From Pedobacter duraquae (GTDB lineage Bacteria; Bacteroidota; Bacteroidia; Sphingobacteriales; Sphingobacteriaceae): DNA of 64,000 nt. The translations under genes and the position numbers were made by a program. Positions 1 through 10,300 of the stretch are shown in pieces. The stretch spans positions 60,536 through 124,535 of the forward strand of contig NZ_SNWM01000008.1 in NCBI RefSeq assembly GCF_004362245.1, read 5' to 3'. Below the pieces are notes generated by a model. That model made no database searches. It saw nothing but the letters and a program-made list of their open reading frames with translations, and had not been told where the DNA came from. The stretch's first letter is position 1; the number at the start of each line of letters is the position of its first letter.

Positions 1-147
1 CTAGGGTACAGCGAAGGTAAAATAAAAAACACAATGAAACAAGCAGGGAATCAGCTAGTAATATCGGAATAGGAGAAGGAAATTCGCAATTTTTAATAAG
101 ACTATCATACAACTATAAGTTTTAAAGTGTTGATAATCTAGGCGTTT

Positions 148-1119
148 CTATTTGTTAGCCCGGATATACTCAAGGGGGCTCATCCCGGTATGTTTTTTAA
201 AAGCAAAAAAGAAAGCGCTTTTGGAGGAGAAACCAGCTTGATCACCGAGGGCTTCGATGGTTAATTGTAGCAATTCGGTATCGCTACGTAGTTTTTCTTT
301 CACGTAGTTTACCCGGAAGATATTAATGAAATCGGTAAAATTCTTTTTGTGGTGATTATTGAGAAGTGCAGAAAGTTCATGTGGACTTAAGTTAACACGC
401 TGCGCAATTGATTTAAGCCTGATTTGCTTTTCCAGAAATAGACTTTCAGTACTAATGAGTTGCTGTAGTTTAGCGATATGCTCGGCATTGACCAACAAAG
501 CATCACTTTTTGATTGGCGACGGATGGTGACTTTCAGGGTTTCGGTTTTAATATCCAGGAACGATGCGATTAGCGAGAGCGGTATACCATCGTTATCCCC
601 AGTCCTGGTTTGGAGATAATAGGCATATTTTTCTTTGGCAGTGCCCATACGGGTGATAACGGATCGCTGGTGCGCAATACGGTAGTAGATTTCGAGAATC
701 TTACGCATGATGATGTTCATTTCCGGATAGATATCAAAGAAATGAAGCAGATGTTGAGTATGCAGACCGATGAGATAACAGTCAGTCGCGGCTACTGCAC
801 TATCTTCCAACACGCTGGTTCCGTACATGCCGTCGATAGCAGAAAGGAAGTCGCCACCTACAGTAATAAACGTAGTAAGCCTGGTTTTGCCCATAATGCG
901 GTAGCCTTCTACGACGCCCGACACTAAGAAAAATTGATAGCCACTAAATTCGCCTTGCTTCAGTAGGTATTGGCCTTTTGGCAGGACAACCTCAAAACTG
1001 TGTGTTTTGAAAGCGGTTGCAAGGGGAATAGATACGGGATGGAAGTTGCTTAAAACGGCGAGCGCGTGATCCAGAATATGCTCAGCAGGCTTTGTATAGG
1101 GATGATGTCTTGTCGGCAT
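148..1119 (-). CDS. Crp-type sensor fused to AraC-type HTH regulator (copy A)
   Basis: A 323-residue cytoplasmic transcription regulator. Residues about 45-150 resemble a cyclic-nucleotide-binding (Crp/Fnr) beta-roll. About residues 165-205 contain a Crp-type helix-turn-helix (IPLSLIASFLDIKTETLK). The last 95 residues form an AraC-type DNA-binding domain with two HTHs, ending in the family signature GFSSKSAFFFAFKKHTGMSP. Carrying both a Crp and an AraC reader in one chain is unusual. It is divergent from the giant adhesin gene at 1357 and has a close paralogue at 11621-12598 in the same position before the second adhesin. I infer that it controls the neighbouring adhesin/SprF pair and possibly itself; the ligand is unknown. 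The start ATG is at 1119; the paralogue begins with the same MP(T/S)RY/HH-type sequence, which supports it. Confidence 0.85.
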   Translation of the reverse strand: MPTRHHPYTKPAEHILDHALAVLSNFHPVSIPLATAFKTHSFEVVLPKGQYLLKQGEFSGYQFFLVSGVVEGYRIMGKTRLTTFITVGGDFLSAIDGMYGTSVLEDSAVAATDCYLIGLHTQHLLHFFDIYPEMNIIMRKILEIYYRIAHQRSVITRMGTAKEKYAYYLQTRTGDNDGIPLSLIASFLDIKTETLKVTIRRQSKSDALLVNAEHIAKLQQLISTESLFLEKQIRLKSIAQRVNLSPHELSALLNNHHKKNFTDFINIFRVNYVKEKLRSDTELLQLTIEALGDQAGFSSKSAFFFAFKKHTGMSPLEYIRANK

Positions 1120-1151
1120 GATAGCAATGATTGGTTAAAGATAAAATATTA

Positions 1152-1180
1152 GTTTATAAATTTAATCCTGTTTTATAAAC
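1152..1180. promoter_or_regulatory. Dyad operator candidate between regulator A and adhesin A
   Basis: GTTTATAAA and TTTATAAAC form perfect 9-bp arms 11 bp apart. The surrounding block (TAAAATATT...TTAATCC...TTTTATAAA) is conserved at the same place before regulator B (12624-12664), although the rest of the two intergenic regions differs. This conservation suggests a binding site, probably for the paralogous regulators. Function is inferred. Confidence 0.5.
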
Positions 1181-1186
1181 GAGGAG

Positions 1187-1236
1187 TAATTGGAGATCAA
1201 TTTTAACTATTCTTTAATAATTGGAGACTACTTTTG
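1187..1236 (+). promoter_or_regulatory. Adhesin A promoter with 31-bp-spaced direct repeats
   Basis: TACTTTTG at 1229-1236 matches the Bacteroidota -7 consensus TAnnTTTG; no good -33 TTG lies about 20 bp upstream. The decamer TAATTGGAGA occurs at 1187-1196 and again at 1218-1227, 31 bp start to start (about three helical turns), with the second copy touching the -7 box. This arrangement resembles AraC-family activator half-sites. The 5' leader to the ATG at 1357 would be about 115 nt. Confidence 0.45.
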
Positions 1237-1356
1237 GGAAAATAACTACCATTTGTTGATTAATGATCTTTATGTGAGTTTGTTATATGTATAATGGCTT
1301 TTTTATTCCATTTTCTTCTGTGTTAATCAATCTTTAAATCTTTATTACGTAATCAT

Positions 1357-4300
1357 ATGAACAAATTTTACAAGTCAAGGGTCAATTATCCCCTGTTCCT
1401 GCTTTTGCTGCTGTGCTTTGGACTGGCAAAGGAAGTAAAGGGACAAGGAGCTGCAGTGGCATTTAGTTCCGTGCCGATAACCACAGCAAAAGTTGGCGTG
1501 CCTTATCGGTATCCGTTAGTTGCTGCAGGTGGAAATGGGGTGATCTCATTTACTGGCACGGCGTTGCCATCCTGGCTAAAGGTGGAGACGATGGCGATTT
1601 CTGTTTTTGCAAGCAACATCGCTGCCCCATCGGCAATAGCCGAAGATGCTATAGGAAATATATATGTTACCGAGCGATCGGGTACTAATATATATAAGGT
1701 AGCTCCCGACGGTAGTAAGGTTATTTTTACTAACAAATCGATAGAAGATGTTTATGGAATGGTTATTAAAGGCAGCAACATATATCTTTCGTATGTAAGC
1801 CGGGGAGTGACCAGAATAGATATGGAACACCTTGAACAGGGGGAGGTGACAATTTTTAGTGGTAACGGTAGTGCTGGATTAGCCCTTAAGGGTGATGACC
1901 TGTATGTTGCATTATATTCGGATGGGAAGATTATTAAAATCAATCCAGAGATCACAAATCAGAGTTATACATCTGCTATGGATTTTGTTACTGATATTAA
2001 CGTTCCCTGGGGGCTGAGCTTTGATAAAGCTGGACATTTAATCTACACCGAGCTGGGAACGAGAAGTGTATTGCGGTTTGATGGCACAGTAAAGACTACT
2101 TTGCTGGAATCGCTTCCCGAAGATCCATCAAGTGCCATCCTCGGCCAGGATGATCATATCTTCGTTAGTTTTAACGTAGGATCAGGCGTAAAAAGGTATG
2201 CCGCTGGTTCAAATGTTGGAACTGTTGTGTTTTTTTCGCAGGAAGCGTCATCAGTTTCAGCGATGTATATGGCTTCTTCGGGTTCGATTGTTTTTAGTGC
2301 CGTTGACTTAGCGACGGTTTATAAGTTGAATTTCTCATCAAGTTTAGGAGGTACACCAGCATATGGGGACATAGGCTTGTCGTCAATAGCGCTTACAGCA
2401 ACCGATGGGGCAACTACAGATGGGCAGAATTTTGGTATTACTGTTGCCGAGCCGGATCCGTTAGTGGTTACCGCTACAAATCCATATAATCATGCAATTG
2501 GTGTTACTCAGAAGCAGGATATCTCCCTGAGATTTAGCGAAAGCATAAAGAAAGGAACAGGCAATATTACGATTAGGAAAAAAGCTGATAACAGCATAGC
2601 AGAAGTAATCCCTGTTACAGCAGCCAATGTATTAATCACGGGTAAAACAGTTACGATTAATCCTGTTGCCGATCTCGGCTTTGAAGTAAACTATTATATA
2701 ACCATTGAGCCCGCTACGTTTAAGAGCATTTGGGATACTCCATACGCAGGCATCAGCGACGCCGCTGGACTAACGTTCAGCACGTTGGCATACTTACCAA
2801 TAGTATTTACTTCCCGGCCAGCAACAACTGCTGTTGTAGGGGTGCCGTATCAATATAACTTAGTTGTAACGGGAGGTTTTGGGGACTTTGAATTTAGGGA
2901 GTCGACAATCCCGAAGTGGTTAACATTAAATCCCGGAACGGCGACTGCTTTTGGGGAGCCTGTTGCCAACACCTCAGCCATTGCTGCTGACGCTGAAGGA
3001 AACATATACATTGCAGATAGTGATACAAAAATTTATAAGATTAGCGCCGACGGGGATCGAACGGAGGCGGCAAGCAAATTAAGCGGGCCAGTTTCTTACA
3101 TGGCAATTAAGGAAAACTATATTTATTTATCATATATCTATGGTGGCCTGATGCGGGTGAACCTTGAACATCCTCGCGAGGAATCCGTAATCATATCAAG
3201 TGCAACAACTGCTGGGATCGCTTTTAAAGGTAACGATTTGTATGCCGCGCTACCTAACGAATCTAAAATTGTCAGGATTAACCTCGCCGATCCGACTCAG
3301 GTTACGGATTATGTCACCAATGTTGTTTATCCGTTGGGTATTGCCTTTAACAAAAGCGGTGAGCTGATCTTTGTTGAGCAAGGTAATAGCAATGTGTCTA
3401 AGTTTGATGGAGTTAAAAGGAAAACATTGCTGACCAGACCGAATGTCGGTTTGTCAAACATCTCGGTAGACCAATATGATAACCTCTACTTTAAAGCATC
3501 CAATTCGGAGGGCATATATTCGGTGGAAAAATTCAGCCCAGAGACTAACCTTAGTATGCGGATCTATGCTTCGAGGGATGGTTATTTGCTTGGAACCGCA
3601 ATGAACAAGAGTTCTTTTTTTGTGCTTGAAGGATACACATGGCAGGTTTTTCGCTTCAAACTATTTGATGGACTGACCGGGACACCGAGATACAATGATG
3701 CCGGAACCAACGCTGTGAATTTAAATGTTACTGACGGCATAACGAATCAGAATCAGCAATTTGAAATCACCATTGCCAAACCGGCCTTGGTAACATTGAC
3801 AGGAACGCTCCCTGAGCATAATGCTGCCGATGTTGCTGCCATGCAAGACATCTCGCTTTCTTTTAGTGAAAAAATAGTTAAAGGAACAGGTAATATTGTG
3901 ATCAGGAAAGTTAGCGATGACACCGTGGTTGAGACCATTCCTGTAAGTGGCGCTAATGTATATACTGCAGATAAAACGCTTTTCGTTAATCCAGATAACA
4001 ATCTGGCATTTAATACCAGTTATTATGTGATGCTGGACGCCACAGCGGTGACAACGGTCTGGGGCACTCCGTTTGCGGGGATAACCAGTAAAGAAACGTT
4101 CGCGTTTAAAACAACACTATACGTTCCTCCTTTGTATACTTCTACGCCAATAACGGTAGCTTCGGTAGATGTACCCTACAAGTATACAATTGACGCCAGG
4201 GATGGCAATAATGGAAGGTCAAGTTTTAGTGTGACCACGTTGCCGTCCTGGCTGACGCTTAAAGATGGTGAAGCTGTCGCATTTGGTAGCACAATAGGTA

Positions 4301-7300
4301 ACCCAACAGCGATTGTTACGGACGAACATGGCGACAGTTACGTTTTTGGTGACGGCAAAAACATATATAAGATTACTGCTGATGGAAATACCTCGGTGTT
4401 CTTTACCAGGCCTTTTACCAGAGTTATTAATGCGTTGGCAATACATGGAGACTATTTATATCTGTCGGAAGAACAGGGCGAAGGTGTATATAGGATAAGT
4501 TTACCACATCCAGAATCCGGTCAGACTCAGGTCTTGAATTATTATAGGGCGTACGGGTTGGCTTTTAGGGATAATGACTTGTATGTTTCATTGGAGGACA
4601 GAGGCAAAGTAATCAAGCTTGATCCTGATCTGGCTAATCAAGAGTACGCGGCCTCGATGGATTATTTATCTGGCTTACAAAGTCCTACTGTAATTTCCTT
4701 CAACACGAAGGGAGAGCTCTATATTGTTGAAGTAAGTAACAATAGGATTTCCAGGTTTGATGGAAAACGGATGTTTACTGTACTAACAGATAATGAACAT
4801 TCATTTCAAGATTTAAAACTTGATAAACAAGATAATCTCTATATCAGTATAGCCTATTCAAAACTAATTTTAAAATACAACGAAGCATCAGCCCTGAAAG
4901 AATCTATTTTAGCATCCCAGGAGGATGTTTCGGGACTTGGAATCAGTTCGTCGGGTGCTTTGATTTATGGGGTGCCGAGCTTAAACCAAGTCTTCAAGGT
5001 TCCGGTTGGACGCTTGTTGACTGGAATTCCGAGGCTGAAAGATATCGGCGATCATAAGGTTGTAATTAACCTAAGTGATGGATTAACGAACATTCCACAG
5101 GAGTTTGATATCGCAGTTTCAAATCCTAATCTGCCGACATTGACTAGCCTAACGCCGGTTAACCTGGCTAAACATGCAGGGTTAACGGAAGATATTGTAC
5201 TTAGCTTCGATCAGCCGGTTGTGGCGGGAGCTGGCAATATTGTGATCAGCGATGCAAATGGTTTAGTGGAAACCATACCTGTTGGCAGTACTGGTGTTAC
5301 AATTGCGGGCAATATCGTTACCATCAATCCGCAGGCAAATTTTGTAGTTGATGGACACTATGGGGTTGTTGTGGAGCCAGGTGCGTTTAAGGATGTTTCT
5401 GGAAGGTTATTCCCGGGTATCTTAACCGGCGCTTACCAGTTTAGTGCCGGGATTAATTTACCTCCGGTTTTTAGTTCTGTTGCTGCTACTTCAATTCCTG
5501 TTGGACAGCCTTATAGCTACGCGGTAGCTGCTACTGACGAAAATGGCGATGAATTACGTTATTCAGCTCCAACGCTGCCCACATGGCTAAAATGGAAGGC
5601 TGAAACGCCTGTAACCAGAAATACAAATCTTGATAACCCAGAATGGTTGACTTCAGACGGTACTGGGCATATTTATGCAGCTAACTACCAGGGTGTGATT
5701 TACAATATAACTGTTCCAGGGGTAACTGAGGTTTTAACAACTGTTAATGGTGGTGTCAGTGCTATGGTATCAAAAGGTCAATATTTATATGTTATTAATT
5801 ATGGTAATATTTTAAGAATTGATGTTAACAATCCCTCAGGTGTTGCAGACGTCATCTTTACTGCTGATAATATGGGTGGAATGGTATTCAAGGGCGATTA
5901 TCTGTATGTGGCACTATCAAGCGCCAATAGGGTAATCAGAATTAATCCATCGGTATTAAACCAGACTTATAGTGCTGCAATGGACTATATGGCGGGCGCA
6001 TCACCGGGTTTGTTAGCCTTTAATAAAAGTGGCGATCTCTATGTGGTAGATAAAGAAAATGGAAATATCTGGAAATTTGACGGACGGGTTTTGACAAAAT
6101 TGCCAGGGTTAACAGGCTTTCAATCTCAAATTGCCATTGACGCAGAGGATAACGTCTATTTTTATGGGAACGCCGGAATAATAAAATATGCTGCGGAGTC
6201 ATCGACTCCCGAAAGTGTTTATGAAAACAACAACTACTATAAAGGATTAGTGGCGACTTCGTCAGGCTCACTCCTTGCATCAGAATATTATTCAAATCAA
6301 ATTGTCGAAATTAAGCCCAATGGCATACTCTATGGAACTCCCGATCAGGGCGACGTTGGGATTCATGCAATAGCTATTGATGTAACTGATGGTTCGGCAG
6401 TTGTAAAACAGGAATTTACTATCGAAGTGCTGGATGAAACTCCGCCGGAAATAAAGTTGCTGAATCCAAAGAATGGAAGTGTTACCGCATCTGTGCAACA
6501 AAATATTGTGCTGACCTTTACAGAGAAAGTTGTTGCTGGTAGTGGGAAGATCATAATTAAGGATGATGCTGATCATCTGGTGGAAACCATCACAGTACCA
6601 AGTCTGCAGGTCCGGTTTTCAGGCAATACAGTTACCATTGATCCAGCGGCTAATTTTGCTCCGCAAAAGAAATATTTTGTATCAGTAGAGACTACTGTGC
6701 TTAAAGACGCTTATAACAATGTTTTGGCTGCTGGCCTGCTTTCGCAGGGAGATTACCAATTCACAACGGCGGTAAATTCTGCTCCATTATTTGTTTCCAA
6801 TCCGGTAATCACCGCAACAGAAAATGTTCCTTACAGCTATATCCTTGCGGCAAGTGATGTTAACGATGACCTGTTAACTTTTGCAGCATCAAAATTACCT
6901 TCGTGGCTAACCATGAAAACAGGGAAAGCCGGGTTTACTGATTTTGGAAGTCCAATAGCTGCTCCCAGAGGAATGGCACAAGATGCTGCGGGAAACATTT
7001 ATGTGGGCCAACGTTATGGAAATAAAATTTATAAAATTAATCCTGATGGTAAAACAACCGAGTTTGCAACTCGTGGGGATGGGGAGATGGCTGCACTGGC
7101 AATTTACGGACGGTATCTTTATATCTCTTATACTTCTGGTGGTACTCCGGCTGCCAGAACGGTTTATCGGGGTGGCATTACCCGGATCAATCTTGAAAAT
7201 CCAATTGAAGAGCAGAATGTGTTTTCAGGTTTCGGTTCTTTTGGTATGGCTTTCCATGACGGCGATTTATATTTTGCGGTGCCGGATCAGAATAAAGTTT

Positions 7301-10300
7301 TCAAGATTAATCCGGAAAAATTAGATCAGTATTATGATCAGCCCATACCAGTTATTAGTACAACCATGCCAGTTGGCGTTGCATTTAATAAAGTAGGTGA
7401 TTTATTTGTTTCAGGTATCGATGGTAGCATATCCCGGTTTACAGAACAAAGCCTGATTTCCAGGATCACCGGTCTGGAAGGATCACTTTCGCTGTTGATG
7501 ATAGATCCGTCAGATAATGTATATGTAGGGACTCAGGATGGAGGGAAAATTTATAAAGTCCTGTCTGGTTCTGAAGTAGCTACTGTGGTTTCTACCGGCG
7601 GCCTTAATGCTACAGTTTGGGGTATGGCTACAACAGCATCTGGAACATTGTTGGTTGCCGATCAGGAGACAAATGCGGTTTATAAAATTGAATCCGGAGC
7701 TGTTCTATCAGGTACGGCTCCGCATGATGACCAAAAAGTGTTTCCTGTTTCTATTGATGTAAGTGATGGCCTGGCTACAGCAAACCAGTCGTTCAACATT
7801 ACTGTAGCAGATCCCAATCCACCAATACTTACTACTTTGAGCCCGTTGAACAACGCGGTTGGGGTAACGCTGAAACAGGAACTGGTACTTACATTTAACG
7901 AGACTGTGGCTGCGGGTACTGGCGTAGTTCTGGTTAAATCATCCGCAGGGAACATTGAGTTGTCTGTTGATATTGCCTCAGCAGTTATAGCAGGAAATAC
8001 TGTTACTATCAAGACAACATCAGGACTTCCGGCCAATGCAAATCTTTATATTAATGTAGCATCGGGAGTGATCAAAGATTTGTCGGGAAATAATTATGCA
8101 GGCATTTCAAATCAAACAGATTTTACATTTAAAACAACCAAAGCAGAATCGGCAATTACGCTTGCTGCAACCGCTACCGCAACTTATGGCGATGCGGATA
8201 TTGCGCCGGTAATGACGAGTACAAATGTATCTGGCCCGGTTGTACTTGAAAGTAGCGATCCTCTGGTTGCTACTATTGAAGCTGGAAAAGTACATATTCT
8301 AAAAGCTGGTGTTGTTACTATCACTGCCAGGCAGGCTGAGGATGAGCTGTTCTTTGCTGCTGCACCTAAGCAGCAAATATTGACTATTGGCAGGTTACCG
8401 CTAATAGTTACTCCTTTGGCTACGACCAAGATTTACGGATCTTCCGATCCGGTATTGGCCTATACATTATCTGCAGCTTTAAAAGGTTCTGACAGGTTGA
8501 CCGGAGCTTTGGCGAGAACTGCAGGTATTGCGGTAAACACTTACGACATTACACTTGGTGATCTGGGGAATGTGAATTATGTATTAACATTGGCGGCGGC
8601 CAAAATGGCAATCACTCCTAAACCTATTACGGTTGCTGCGACCAGTGGATTAACAAAAGCCTATGGTGATGCGGATCCTGTATTTAGTTACGCATTGGCA
8701 GCTGGCAGCACACTGGAAAGCGGGGATGTATTTAGCGGCACAATTGGTCGTAGTGCAGGTGAGGAGTCAGGAACATACGGTTATACCATTGGTAACCTCA
8801 GTGCTGGTGCCAATTATTCCATTACGCTTGCTGCAGGTACCTTTACCATTTCGCCGAAGGCGGTAATAGTAGTTACTGCAATAGCGAAATCAAAAGTTTA
8901 TGGTGCTGCTGACCCTGTGTTTACCTATACATCCGAACCATCCCTAGCCAGTATTACAGGTAGTTTATCACGCGAAGCGGGAGAGAACGCCGGGAGCTAC
9001 ACAATTGGGCAGGGCACACTCAGTGTTGGCGGTAATTATGTGTTAGTGTTTAAGTCGGCAGCTAAAATGACGATCACTCCTAAACCTATTACTGTTGCTG
9101 CGACCAGTGGATTAACAAAAGCCTATGGTGCTGCGGATCCTGTATTTAGTTACGCATTGGCAGCTGGCAGCACACTGGAAAGCGGGGATGTGTTTAGCGG
9201 CACAATTGGTCGTAGTGCAGGTGAGGAGCCAGGATCATACGGTTACACCATTGATAACCTCAGTGCTGGCGCCAATTATTCCATTACGCTTGCTGCAGGC
9301 AACTTTACCATCACGCCGAAGGCGGTAATAGTAGTTACTGCAATAGCGAAATCAAAAGTTTATGGTGCTGCTGACCCTGTGTTTACCTATACATCCGAAC
9401 CATCCCTAGCCAGCATTACAGGTAGTTTATCACGCGAAGCGGGAGAGAACGCCGGGAGCTACGCAATTGGGCAGGGTACGCTCAGTGTTGGTGGTAATTA
9501 TGTGTTAGTGTTTAAGTCGGCAGTATTACAGATCGAGAAGCGCGCACTGGTAATCACAGCAGAAAACAAGACGAAGGTGGCAGGGTCGGTTAATCCGGAA
9601 CTTACAGCTACGTTTGCTGGATTTGTTAATAGTGAGACAAAAGCAGTATTAACCACCCAGCCTGTGCTCAGCACTACAGCAATAACATCAAGTGCGGCGG
9701 GTAATTATGCAATTACCGCTACGGGCGCTGCGGCAGGAAATTATAACATCAGTTATGTGAATGGCGTGATGACGGTGAATCCTGATGTGATCATTGTAAC
9801 GCCGGTTGTTGTCAACATGGCGCCAACGCTAGCTGCTATTGCCAACCAGATAATTTGTTATACGGCAAATGCACAAGCTGTTGCGCTATCAGATATTAGT
9901 GCTGGTGAGGCTACGCAGACTGTTGCCTTAACAGTGAGCAGTAATAATGCCGGTCTTTTCGATGCGCTGAGTGTTGCCAGGGGAAATGGTAATGCAGGAA
10001 CGCTTACTTACCGGCTGAAAGCTGGCGCTGCGGGCGCAGCAACCGTTACTGTTACCGTACGTGATAATGGAGGTACCGATAATGGCGGCGTGGATGTGAC
10101 TACCCGCAGCTTTACCATTACTGTAAATGCTATTCCAATAGTTGCGATTAGTAGCGACAAAGGTTTGTCGATAAGCAAGGGAGACCGCGTTGTACTTACT
10201 GCAACAGGTGGGGTAAGTTATAGCTGGCGAAATGCGGCGGGAATTGTTAGTGGGCAGAATACCGCGGTACTGACGGTACGCCCTGATGTTACCGCAACTT

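Noticed and set aside
8395..9783. Repetitive DNA considered as a CRISPR array
   Set aside because: The repeats are in-frame protein domains of about 230 bp without constant short repeats and unique spacers.
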